From NCBI GenBank assembly GCA_927910745.1, contig CAKMNX010000028.1:53071-117070 (forward strand): a stretch of DNA of 64,000 nucleotides. The letters run 5' to 3'. The DNA comes from an uncultured Candidatus Saccharibacteria bacterium (lineage in GTDB: Bacteria; Patescibacteriota; Saccharimonadia; Saccharimonadales; Saccharimonadaceae). The stretch's first letter is position 1. Every line of letters starts with the position of its first letter. The notes below the pieces were generated by a model that was not told the origin of the DNA, ran no database searches, and worked only from the letters and a program-made list of their open reading frames with translations. Of this stretch, positions 35,970 through 44,840 are shown piece after piece. The position numbers and the translations under genes were made by a program.

Positions 35970-37970
35970 ATGGATACAAAACAGTCACAGCACCATCATA
36001 TGACTCATGGTGAGCATACTCACCATGAGGGGCATGGACAAGGTGGCCATTGCGGGCATGATGCGGCCCAGTTTCGGCAGCGGTTTTGGTTGTCGCTGCT
36101 CATAACGATTAGTGTATTGGTGTGTTCACCACTACTTCAGCAGTGGCTCGGGTATACACTACCTGAGGTGGTGAGCCGGTATGTGCCGGCCATAAGCGGG
36201 ACGATATTGCTGTGGTATGGTGGCCGAGTCTTTATTCGGGCGGGGTGGCAGGAGCTACGCCAGCGCCAGCCTGGCATGATGCTGCTGATTGCTCTGGCGA
36301 TTAGTGTGGCCTATGGCTACAGCCTGCTGGTGACCAGTGGCGTGGTAGCGGGGATGGATTTTTGGTGGGAACTCGCGTCGCTCATTACCATTATGCTCCT
36401 CGGGCACTGGCTCGAAATGGCAGCAATTAAGCGGGCAACGGATGCCGCTCATACCTTAGCCCAGCTCTTACCCGAGACGGCAGAGGTTGTGACAGAGCAA
36501 TCGATTAATACAGTGCCGCTTGATCATCTGGCTGTGGGGATGACCGTGCTGGTGCGCCCGGGTGGGCGTGTGCCAGTGGATGGCCAGGTGATATCTGGCA
36601 CGTCACAGGTTGATGAATCGATGCTTACGGGTGAGTCGCGCCCTGTTGCTAAGCAGTCAGGGAGTCTTGTGACGGCAGGAACGATCAATGGCACCGGTGC
36701 GCTTCATGTTATGGCCCAGCACATTGGTGATGATACAACGTTGTCGCATATTATGGAGCTGGTGCGCCAGGCTGAGCAGCGTCGGTCGCGAACGCAGGTG
36801 CTGGCGGACCGGGCAGCGGGCTATCTTTTCTATGCAGCGCTTGCTACTGCGCTGGTGGCGGGCACTGGCTGGGCGTTGGCTGGTGCATCGCTGGGTGAAG
36901 TGCTGCAGCGAGTGGTGACGGTGCTGGTAGTGGCGTGTCCGCACGCTTTGGGCTTAGCAGTGCCGTTGGTTGTATCGATCTCGACCGGGCTTGCGGTCCA
37001 GCGCGGTATTGTGGTGCGTGATCGCCGCGCTTTTGAAGCTGCGCGGCACGTTGATGTGGTGTTATTTGATAAAACGGGTACGCTAACGACTGGTCACCTA
37101 GCAGTGGTTGCAGTCCATGGTGGGGACGAGGCGGCTGTTCTGGGATTAGCGGCAGCGGCTGAGCATGAGGCAGAGCACCCGATTGCAGCAGCGATTCGCC
37201 ACGCGGCAGCCGATCGCCATGTCACGATACCTGGTGCGCGCGACCTTCAGACGGTGCCAGGTTATGGTGTGCAGGCTGTGGTTGATGGCGTGCCAACGTT
37301 AGTTGGCAATGCAGCCTTTATGCAGCAGCATCAGATTGATCGAGACGAGATAACGACGGATCATACAGTGGTTTATGTTGCCCAGGCTGGGCGCGTCTGT
37401 GGTGCGATTGAGCTTGGTGATGCGCCGCGTCCTGGTGCGGCAGCGGCAGTTGCAGCGCTCCAACGCCGCGGTATAACGGTTGCTATGGTAACAGGAGATG
37501 GTGCGCGGCCAGCCGATGCAATTGCTCGCCTCGTTGGTATCACTGAGGTTCACGCTGAGGTAACACCAGCTAAGAAGGCGGCGATTGTCATGGCGTACCA
37601 GCAGCAGGGGAAGCGGGTGTGTTTTGTTGGTGATGGCGTGAATGATGCACCAGCGCTTGCCCAGGCCGAGAGTGGTGTCGCGATTGGGACGGGGACTGAT
37701 GTTGCCGCAGCGTCTGCTGGGATTATGTTGGTTGGTGATGATCCGCAGGCGGTTGTCCGGCTGATCACGCTGGCCCAGGCAACATACCGCAAAATGGTGC
37801 AGAACCTCTGTTGGGGAGCGGGCTACAACGTCTTGATGCTCCCACTCGCAGCTGGGGTGCTTGCGCCGGTCGGGGTGGTTATTTCGCCTGCAATTGGCGC
37901 AGTGGTGATGTCACTTTCGACGATTATTGTCGCAGCAAATGCACAGCTTCTGCGCCGCGTGGTGGTATAG
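35970..37970 (+). CDS. copB: CopB-like P1B-type copper-exporting ATPase (CPH motif)
   Basis: 666 residues from ATG 35970 (GAGGAG six bases upstream; an in-frame GTG at 35946 is less likely). A His-rich N-terminus (HHHMTHGEHTHHEGHGQGGH) replaces the usual CxxC metal domains. Core features: TGES actuator loop, CPH in the ion-binding helix (C323-P324-H325), phosphorylation site D367KTGT, and GDGVNDAP. CPH and a His tail define the CopB group, which exports Cu ions. It is in an operon with csoR and would protect against host copper. The symbol is by family, not by proof. Confidence 0.88.
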   Translation: MDTKQSQHHHMTHGEHTHHEGHGQGGHCGHDAAQFRQRFWLSLLITISVLVCSPLLQQWLGYTLPEVVSRYVPAISGTILLWYGGRVFIRAGWQELRQRQPGMMLLIALAISVAYGYSLLVTSGVVAGMDFWWELASLITIMLLGHWLEMAAIKRATDAAHTLAQLLPETAEVVTEQSINTVPLDHLAVGMTVLVRPGGRVPVDGQVISGTSQVDESMLTGESRPVAKQSGSLVTAGTINGTGALHVMAQHIGDDTTLSHIMELVRQAEQRRSRTQVLADRAAGYLFYAALATALVAGTGWALAGASLGEVLQRVVTVLVVACPHALGLAVPLVVSISTGLAVQRGIVVRDRRAFEAARHVDVVLFDKTGTLTTGHLAVVAVHGGDEAAVLGLAAAAEHEAEHPIAAAIRHAAADRHVTIPGARDLQTVPGYGVQAVVDGVPTLVGNAAFMQQHQIDRDEITTDHTVVYVAQAGRVCGAIELGDAPRPGAAAAVAALQRRGITVAMVTGDGARPADAIARLVGITEVHAEVTPAKKAAIVMAYQQQGKRVCFVGDGVNDAPALAQAESGVAIGTGTDVAAASAGIMLVGDDPQAVVRLITLAQATYRKMVQNLCWGAGYNVLMLPLAAGVLAPVGVVISPAIGAVVMSLSTIIVAANAQLLRRVVV

Positions 37971-37986
37971 GCTATCACTCCCGTTA

Positions 37987-38016
37987 TTGACAGGTCTGAG
38001 TTGTCTATGTCATACT
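37987..38016 (+). promoter_or_regulatory. Promoter of the VanZ/RDD gene (nearly leaderless)
   Basis: TTGACA (37987-37992), 18-base spacer, CATACT (38011-38016), ten bases before ATG 38027. Confidence 0.65.
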
Positions 38017-38026
38017 AGCGCGCAGT

Positions 38027-39067
38027 ATGCTTTCATTCTTAGGGAATTTCACCGCGTCGTTTCGGGTGGCGCTTGTGATGTGGCCATTTGCTGCACTTGT
38101 GTTGACGTTGCCGCTGTTATTGGTGCACTATATTCGCTTTCGCCGGGTGGCGTTTGGCCGAGTAATCATGACGTATTTGGTAGTGCTTTATGGCTTGGCG
38201 TTGGCTGCTTTTACGCTTTACCCGATGCCAGATAATGCGGCGCGCTTTTGCGGGAGTCATCATATCCAGCCGCAATTAGTGCCACTGGCGTCGATTTTCG
38301 ATATCTCGCACGAGGGTGTGCGGGCGTTGCTACAGGTGGTGCTTAATGTTATTTTCTTTGTGCCACTGGGGGCGTTTTTGCGGGCGATGTATCGGGTGCG
38401 CTGGTGGACAGTGGTAATGATTGGCCTGATGACGTCGGTAGTGATTGAGCTGACGCAGCTCACGGGGGTGTTTGGCGTGTATCCGTGTAGCTATCGGTTG
38501 TTTGATGTTGATGATTTGCTGCTCAATACGAGTGGGGCACTGCTGGGCTTTTGGTCGGGTTGGTTGCTGCCAAATCTTCGTGATACTGAGCGTGGGGCAA
38601 CGACGATTCGCCAGCCTGGCCTTGTGCGGCGTATCGTTGCCTTTGTTGTTGATATGACTGGAGTGGCGATTGGCTCAACGATTGTGATGGTGGCGCTCAC
38701 GCTTCTCAACGTATTGCATTCACGGCAGTGGACTGAACAGATGCAGATGCTGACGCAGATCGTTCCGTATGGCTTTATTGCGCTTGTGCATGCCATTCTC
38801 CCATTGGTGGCCCAGGGGCGGACGCTCGGTGGCTGGCTAACGGGTATTTCGCTCGATGATCGGCCGCGGGGGTGGTTCCACCGCGTGGTATTCTATGCGG
38901 TGCGGCTGCTCTATATTGCGGTGCTGTCGATGGTGCATCTGCCGTTTGTGTCATTAATGACGCTACTTGTCACGATCGTGCTATGGTGTCGGTATAAGCA
39001 GCTGCCCTATGCAGTACTTGATCGGTACTGGCCAACGCGTCACACGCCAACCACTGATGACAAGTAA
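38027..39067 (+). CDS. VanZ-RDD fusion membrane protein
   Basis: 346 residues, about eight membrane helices. The N-terminal half is a VanZ-like domain (helices with LYPMPD, NVIFFVPLGAFLR, and FDVDDLLLNTSGALLGF); the C-terminal half matches the RDD family (RRIVAFVVDMTGVAIGS, the R-D-D pattern, then GRTLGGWLTGISLDD). VanZ is known from teicoplanin resistance, but most VanZ-like proteins are unstudied. The combination is found in several bacteria. It is probably an envelope protein with no assigned job. Confidence 0.82.
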   Translation: MLSFLGNFTASFRVALVMWPFAALVLTLPLLLVHYIRFRRVAFGRVIMTYLVVLYGLALAAFTLYPMPDNAARFCGSHHIQPQLVPLASIFDISHEGVRALLQVVLNVIFFVPLGAFLRAMYRVRWWTVVMIGLMTSVVIELTQLTGVFGVYPCSYRLFDVDDLLLNTSGALLGFWSGWLLPNLRDTERGATTIRQPGLVRRIVAFVVDMTGVAIGSTIVMVALTLLNVLHSRQWTEQMQMLTQIVPYGFIALVHAILPLVAQGRTLGGWLTGISLDDRPRGWFHRVVFYAVRLLYIAVLSMVHLPFVSLMTLLVTIVLWCRYKQLPYAVLDRYWPTRHTPTTDDK

Positions 39068-39148
39068 CCTATACCACCTCACACTTTACCTATTCTGGCA
39101 AACGATATAGACTAGAAAGAGACAGGTAGCAAACAGCAAGGAGGCGAT

Positions 39149-40519
39149 ATGCGGACGGCAATGGTGAAAAGTGTGCTCAGTGTCATGATGATAGCAGTCG
39201 GATGCCAGCTGATGACTCCAGTGCCAGCTCAGGCTGCAGAGCGCAAGACAATCTCGGTCTATGTCAGTGACGAGAATCTCCCAAAGGTGACTGACGACCA
39301 TCTGAAGATGATCGATCGGCTCATTGTTCATTTTGGGCGTATTGCAGCCGATGGGCGCGTGACACTTGATACACTGCCACACCTCAAGCAAGCAGCCACG
39401 CTGCAGCGGATTCGGGCGGTTAATCCGCGTATTTCCCTTATTCTCTCAATTGGTGGTGGTAATGATGCCGCGCGGAGTGAGTTCGATGCGATGGTGCGCC
39501 AAGCCAGCACCCGGCAGGCCTTTGTGAGCTCTGTCAAGGAGGCGCTGCAGGCCCATCAGTTAGATGGGGTGGATATCGACTGGGAGTTTCCAAAGGGGAG
39601 CCAGCAGGCTGACCTGATTGCTCTCTTGCGCGAATTGCGAACGGCAACGACCACCGGTGGACGCCAGCCAATTATCTCGATGACGGGTGCACCAGCCAAG
39701 TGGTATGCTGAGCAAAATAAGTTTGCTGAGTACCAGCAGTATCTTGACCAGATTGCGATCATGACGTATGACATGCGGGGGTTTGGCTCGTTTAAGTCGC
39801 ACGCTGGGCACCATGCTGGGCTCTATACTGCGCCGGATGACCCGCTCGACCAGAGTGCCAACTCGGCGGTGCAGCACTACCAAGCCCATGGTGCGCCAAC
39901 AAACAAATTAATGATTGGGGCGGGGTGGTATAGCCGGCGGTTTACCTCAGTTCCTGAGGTAAATCATGGGCTGCACCAGCCCGTTGGCGATGCTCAAAAG
40001 GCTGGCGAGTACCACACCACGTATGACCGGCTCGAGCGAGAGTATATTAATAAGAATGGTTATACTCGCTACTGGGACGACGCAAGCAAAGCGCCCTATC
40101 TCTATAATGCTGCGCGGCGTGAGTTTATTAGCTATGACGATGCGGAGTCGATGAAGTACAAGGCAGAGTATGTCCAGCAGCACAACCTGCAAGGGATTAT
40201 TGTGTGGCGTTATCTCTCCGACCCGCAAAGTAATGATGCGTTGCTGCGGCAACTCGACCAAATACTGCACAGCAGCACGACGCCATCGTCGACCCAGCCG
40301 CAGTCAAATCAGTCACAGAATACCACGCTGCCACCGAAGGTAATGCATGTCTCACAGGCCGAGCAGTCACAGCCAAGCCAGCCGCAGCACGAGGGAGTAT
40401 TGGCAGCTGCTGGTGATAATGTGCCGCTACTATACTACGGTGGCGCGACGTTGGTTATGTTAGGCGTGCTTGGCGCGGCAGTGTATGCTTGGCGCCGCCG
40501 GCGTGTGGTGCGGCGTTGA
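39149..40519 (+). CDS. Surface-anchored GH18 glycosyl hydrolase (chitinase-like)
   Basis: 456 residues. Signal peptide (cut after PAQA), then a GH18 TIM barrel with the catalytic motif LDGVDIDWEF (acid E146), SIGGG, and MTYDMRG; then a Ser/Gln/Pro-rich stalk and a C-terminal membrane helix with a basic tail (YAWRRRRVVRR). GH18 enzymes split GlcNAc-containing chains: chitin, peptidoglycan or N-glycans. On the surface of an epibiont it might act on the host wall, on mucin glycans, or on its own wall. A strong AAGGAGG ribosome site precedes ATG 39149. Confidence 0.9.
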   Translation: MRTAMVKSVLSVMMIAVGCQLMTPVPAQAAERKTISVYVSDENLPKVTDDHLKMIDRLIVHFGRIAADGRVTLDTLPHLKQAATLQRIRAVNPRISLILSIGGGNDAARSEFDAMVRQASTRQAFVSSVKEALQAHQLDGVDIDWEFPKGSQQADLIALLRELRTATTTGGRQPIISMTGAPAKWYAEQNKFAEYQQYLDQIAIMTYDMRGFGSFKSHAGHHAGLYTAPDDPLDQSANSAVQHYQAHGAPTNKLMIGAGWYSRRFTSVPEVNHGLHQPVGDAQKAGEYHTTYDRLEREYINKNGYTRYWDDASKAPYLYNAARREFISYDDAESMKYKAEYVQQHNLQGIIVWRYLSDPQSNDALLRQLDQILHSSTTPSSTQPQSNQSQNTTLPPKVMHVSQAEQSQPSQPQHEGVLAAAGDNVPLLYYGGATLVMLGVLGAAVYAWRRRRVVRR

Positions 40520-40547
40520 CAATAAATAGTTTAGGCAGTAAACTATT
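40516..40547 (+). promoter_or_regulatory. Promoter and MarR-type operator of the marR-ABC operon
   Basis: TTGACA (40516-40521), 17-base spacer, TAAACT (40539-40544). A perfect 9-bp inverted repeat AATAGTTTA-GGCAG-TAAACTATT (40525-40547) lies in the spacer and covers the -10, the expected layout for autorepression. ATG 40554 follows ten bases after the -10. Confidence 0.88.
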
Positions 40548-40553
40548 CATTGT

Positions 40554-41024
40554 ATGAAGGTAGAAGCAAAGTCAGGTGCACAGCTGCAGCGCCAAGTATG
40601 TATTGAGAACATCACGAGCTACTTATTTCAGCTCAAGCAGCGCCTGGCACGCGCTCAGCGCCAGACGGATCAGCAGTTTGGTTTGGCGCCTGTTCACTGG
40701 CATGTGCTGGGCCTATTGCATAGTGGGGCAATCGAGACGATGGGTGATGTGGCCGCAAAGCTGTGCGTCTCCAAGGGCGCAGCGACGCAGATCCTTGATG
40801 TGCTGGTGGCAAAAAAGCTTGTTCGGCGCACGCTTGATCCGCACGATCGACGGGTAGTGCGTCTGCAGTTGACGACGCAGAGCCAGCTGATGACCGATCA
40901 CTTCCAGCAGTATATGGCGGAGACTGTTGCCGATCTTTTTGCAGTGCTGAGCGATGCCGAGCTAGCGCAGCTCGACCAGCTTATTGATAAAGTGGTTCAG
41001 TCACAGAAGGCGGAGCGAGCATGA
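40554..41024 (+). CDS. MarR-family transcriptional regulator
   Basis: 156 residues. Winged helix-turn-helix of the MarR type: MGDVAAKLCVSKGAATQILDV then the wing VRRTLDPHDRRVVRLQLT (DxR(D/R)R pattern). It probably represses itself and the two ABC genes downstream through the dyad at 40525-40547, and releases on binding a ligand exported by them. The stop overlaps the next start (ATGA). Confidence 0.9.
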   Translation: MKVEAKSGAQLQRQVCIENITSYLFQLKQRLARAQRQTDQQFGLAPVHWHVLGLLHSGAIETMGDVAAKLCVSKGAATQILDVLVAKKLVRRTLDPHDRRVVRLQLTTQSQLMTDHFQQYMAETVADLFAVLSDAELAQLDQLIDKVVQSQKAERA

Positions 41025-42801
41025 AGTACATCTGGCGACTACTCTGGGGCTATTGGTGGCAGCTCGGGCTGCTGGTTGCTGCAACGTATGGTTCGGTGAT
41101 GGCAACGCTCAGTTTGCCAGACTTTATGGCGGCGATTATTAATAATGGTATCGTTGGCGCAGATATGGCCGTTCTGTGGCATAATGGCTGGCAGATGATT
41201 GTGGTAACGCTGGCGGGCGCGGTGGGGACGATTATCTCAGTTTTCTTTGCGACGCGGATTGCGACAGGCCTCAGTCAGCAGCTGCGCGACCAGGTGTTTG
41301 CCCGGGTGGAGGATTATGCTGTGGCGGACTTTAACCGTTTCTCGACAGCGTCGCTTATAACTCGCTCGACCAACGACATCCAGCAGATCCAATCGACGGC
41401 AATTATGCTGCTGCGCATTGCCTTGATGGCACCGATTATGGCTGTGGCTGGCCTGCACAAGGCGCTGGCCAATGCACCAAGCCTGAGCTGGATTATTGCC
41501 CTGGCGGTTGCCGTGCTTTTGGTGGTCATTATTGGCTTGTTTATTGCGGCGATGCCTCGCTTTCAGCGCTTGCAGAGCGTGGTGGATAAGCTGAACTTAG
41601 TCGCCCGCGAGAACTTGACGGGTCTGCGCGTGGTGCGCGCTTTTCATACCGAGGCAGTCGAAGAAGCAAAATTTGATGCCGTCAACCATGAGCTGACGAA
41701 GCTCAACCTAGTGGTCAATCGCCTGATGATGGTGATGGAGCCAGTGATGATGTTAATAATGAATCTCGCGAGCGTGGCAGTGGTGTGGTATGGTGCGCTG
41801 GCAATTGGTGATGGACGCCTCGCGATTGGCAATATGATGGCCTTTTTGCAATATGCTTTGCAGGTGATTATGTCGTTCTTGATGATTTCGATGGTGTTTA
41901 TTATGGCACCGCGCGCAGCCGTGTCGGTGCGCCGGGTAGCAGAGGTGCTCGATACCAAGCCGTCGATCACTGACCCGGCTAGGCCTCAGCCGCTCACGCC
42001 GGGTGGCATGGGGCGGATTGAATTTCGTGATGTTACTTTTGCCTACCCAGGGGCAGATGAGCCAGTGCTCAGTAACATTAGCTTTGTGGCGGAGCCTGGC
42101 CAGACGACGGCGTTTATTGGCAGCACGGGCTCGGGCAAGTCGACATTGGTCAATCTGATTCCGCGGTTTTATGATGTGTCGGCTGGGCAGATTTTGCTTG
42201 ATGGGGTAGATATCCGTCACCTCAGGCTGACTGACTTAGCCAGCCAGATTGGCTATGTCCCACAAAGGGTGTGCTGTTTCGGGGCAGTATTGCTAGTAAT
42301 ATTGCCTATGGTGCGCCTAAGGCCGATGAGGCAGCGATTGCTCATGCGGCAGAGGTGGCTCAGGCGAGCGAGTTCATTGCCCGGCTCGATGATGGCATGG
42401 CGAGCGAAGTCGCGCAAGGCGGCACCAATGTCTCGGGCGGGCAACGCCAGCGCCTAGCGATCGCCCGGGCGTTGGCCGCGCAGCCCCAGGTGTATATCTT
42501 TGATGATTCGTTCTCGGCGCTTGATGCGCGGACGGATGCCGCGCTGCGCCAGTGGCTCACGCAGGAGGTGGCGGGTAAGACGGTGTTGATCGTCGGGCAG
42601 CGAATCCATACAATTGTCAAAGCAGATAACATTATTGTGCTAGATGAAGGGAAGATCGTTGGCCAGGGTCGGCACCACGAGCTCATGCAGACCTGTGCAG
42701 TATACCAAGAGATTGCTGCGTCGCAGCTCAGTGAGCGCGAGTTGGCCGCGTTCGAGCGGCCTGCTCCGCTCGGTGTCGCCGCGCAAGGAGGGGTGCGATG
42801 A
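41021..42801 (+). CDS. ABC exporter half-transporter 1 (apparent frameshift)
   Basis: About 593 residues after correction. Six membrane helices (1-300), then an ATPase domain: Walker A GSTGSGKST, signature VSGGQRQRLAIARAL, and D-loop region. Walker B is YIFDDSFSALD: the catalytic Glu after the Asp is replaced by Ser/Asp (FDDSFS), as in the degenerate site of heterodimeric exporters. The frame breaks at 42264-42266 (AAA; AAAA restores GYVPQKGVLFRGSIASNI). ATGA overlaps on both sides link it to marR and to its partner. Confidence 0.88.
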
Positions 42802-44807
42802 GCCAGCAGTCATCTCCAAAGTCGCGCTCATCATGGGTGCGCCGCGGCCCAATGGGTGGGCCAGTCGCTGGTGGTGGTACGGAGAGGGCCAAGGACTTCC
42901 GCGGGACGGTGCGTACGCTGCTGCGGTATCTGCGCGCCCTTCGTTGGCAGCTGATGCTGGTGATTGGTTTAACGATTGTCAGTACACTGTTTGCGATCGT
43001 TAGCCCCAAGCTGCTCGGCAATGCGACCAACCAGATTGTCGATGACTACACGCGCCTGCGTACCTACGACGCTATCCACGAGAAGCTTCCTGCTGGCGCA
43101 GCGATCCCTGCGGGTATGACGGGTGAGCAATTTATGGCATCGCCCCAGGGTAAGCAGCTGGCCGAGGCGCTACCTGCCTCGGCTCGCGAAGCCGCCAAGA
43201 CGCTCGACCTCAGCACGCGCCCCACCTTCCATTACGATGCGATCTTGCAGATTATCCTCTGGCTCGTGGGGCTCTATACGATCAGTGCACTGTTTCGCTA
43301 TGGGCAGGCCTGGCTGATGACGAATATTACCCAGAAGCTCACATACCAGTTGCGCCGCGATATCTCAGAGAAGATCAATCGCTTGCCGCTGCGCTACTTC
43401 GACACACAAACCCACGGCGAAGTCCTCAGCCGTATTACCAACGATGTCGATACAGTAGGCCAAACGCTTACCCAAAGCCTGTCGCAAATGATGAGTGCGG
43501 TGGTGATGCTAGTGGGGATCCTCGCGATGATGCTGTCGATTAGTTGGCTGCTGACTGTGGTGGCGCTCTTGGTTGTGCCGCTGTCGATGGGGTTGATTGT
43601 TGTGATTACCAAGCGCTCACAAATGCAGTTCATCCGCCAGCAAGATGAGCTAGGCGAGCTCAATGGCCACATTGAGGAGATGTATGCTGGCCACCAGGTG
43701 ATGCGTGCCTTTCGTGGGCAGGAGCGGTCGCTGGCGACCTTTCGGCAGATTAACCAGCGGCTTTTCTCGAGCGCGTGGCAGTCGCAGTTTCTCTCTGGCT
43801 TGATGTACCCAGTGATGAATGTGGTGGGGAATATTGGCTATGTTGGCGTGGCGGTGCTTGGTGGATGGCTGGCGATCGAGGGGCGGATTAAGATTGGCGA
43901 TATTCAGGCCTTCATCCAGTATATGCAGCAGTTCAATCAGCCAATTGCCCAAACGGCGAATATTGCCAATGTGCTGCAATCGACGGCAGCCGCGGCCGAG
44001 CGAGTCTTTGAATTTCTCAAGGAGCCGGCCGAAGCACCCGACCCTGTGCCCGCTACCACGCTGCCAGTGGTGCGCGGTGAGGTGGAGTTTCGCGATGTTG
44101 TCTTTGGCTATGATACAAAGACGCCGGTTATTAAGCATCTCTCAGCTCATATTCGCCCTGGCCAGCGGGTGGCGATTGTTGGGCCAACCGGTGCTGGCAA
44201 GACGACGCTGGTCAATCTCTTGATGCGATTTTATGATATTGACAGTGGCCAGATCCTGATCGATGGGGTGGATATTGCCCAGATGACGCGTAGCAATGTC
44301 CGGCAGCTCTTTGGTATGGTGCTGCAAGATACGTGGCTTTTCCATGGGACAATCCGCGACAACCTGCGTTATGGCAACCCTGAGGCAAGCGAAGCTGAGC
44401 TGCTGGCGGTGGCGCGTGATGCGCATGTCGACCATTTTGTCCGGTCGCTGCCGGGTGGCTATGATATGGTACTCGACGAAGCGGCGACTAATATGTCGCA
44501 AGGGGAAAAGCAGCTGCTGACAATCGCTCGCGCTATGCTTGCCAAGACGCCGATGCTTATCTTAGATGAAGCGACCAGCTCGGTCGATACCCGCACAGAG
44601 GTACTGATCCAGCAGGCGATGGACACGCTCATGCAGCACAAGACGAGTTTTGTCATTGCGCACCGCCTCAGCACGATCCGCGACGCCGACCTTATCCTTG
44701 TGGTAAAGGATGGCAACATCATCGAGCAAGGCACGCACGACGAACTGCTCGCCCAGAGTGGCTTTTACGCGGAATTGTACCAGAGCCAGTTTGCGGAAAA
44801 GGTGTAA
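42798..44807 (+). CDS. ABC exporter half-transporter 2
   Basis: 669 residues. N-terminal Gly/Arg-rich tail, six membrane helices with an insert of about 80 residues after the first helix, then a complete ATPase: Walker A GPTGAGKTT, signature MSQGEKQLLTIARAM (Q in place of G), Walker B MLILDEATSSVD with the catalytic Glu, and switch His in IAHRLSTI. It pairs with half-transporter 1 as a TM287/288-like heterodimer that exports drugs or peptides. Under MarR control by operon position. Confidence 0.92.
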   Translation: MSQQSSPKSRSSWVRRGPMGGPVAGGGTERAKDFRGTVRTLLRYLRALRWQLMLVIGLTIVSTLFAIVSPKLLGNATNQIVDDYTRLRTYDAIHEKLPAGAAIPAGMTGEQFMASPQGKQLAEALPASAREAAKTLDLSTRPTFHYDAILQIILWLVGLYTISALFRYGQAWLMTNITQKLTYQLRRDISEKINRLPLRYFDTQTHGEVLSRITNDVDTVGQTLTQSLSQMMSAVVMLVGILAMMLSISWLLTVVALLVVPLSMGLIVVITKRSQMQFIRQQDELGELNGHIEEMYAGHQVMRAFRGQERSLATFRQINQRLFSSAWQSQFLSGLMYPVMNVVGNIGYVGVAVLGGWLAIEGRIKIGDIQAFIQYMQQFNQPIAQTANIANVLQSTAAAAERVFEFLKEPAEAPDPVPATTLPVVRGEVEFRDVVFGYDTKTPVIKHLSAHIRPGQRVAIVGPTGAGKTTLVNLLMRFYDIDSGQILIDGVDIAQMTRSNVRQLFGMVLQDTWLFHGTIRDNLRYGNPEASEAELLAVARDAHVDHFVRSLPGGYDMVLDEAATNMSQGEKQLLTIARAMLAKTPMLILDEATSSVDTRTEVLIQQAMDTLMQHKTSFVIAHRLSTIRDADLILVVKDGNIIEQGTHDELLAQSGFYAELYQSQFAEKV

Positions 44808-44827
44808 TATGAGATAGCTCCCCATGA

Positions 44828-44833
44828 TATACT
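44828..44833 (+). promoter_or_regulatory. -10 box (leaderless type) of the serine hydrolase gene
   Basis: TATACT seven bases before ATG 44841. Confidence 0.6.
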
Positions 44834-44840
44834 CGGTAGT

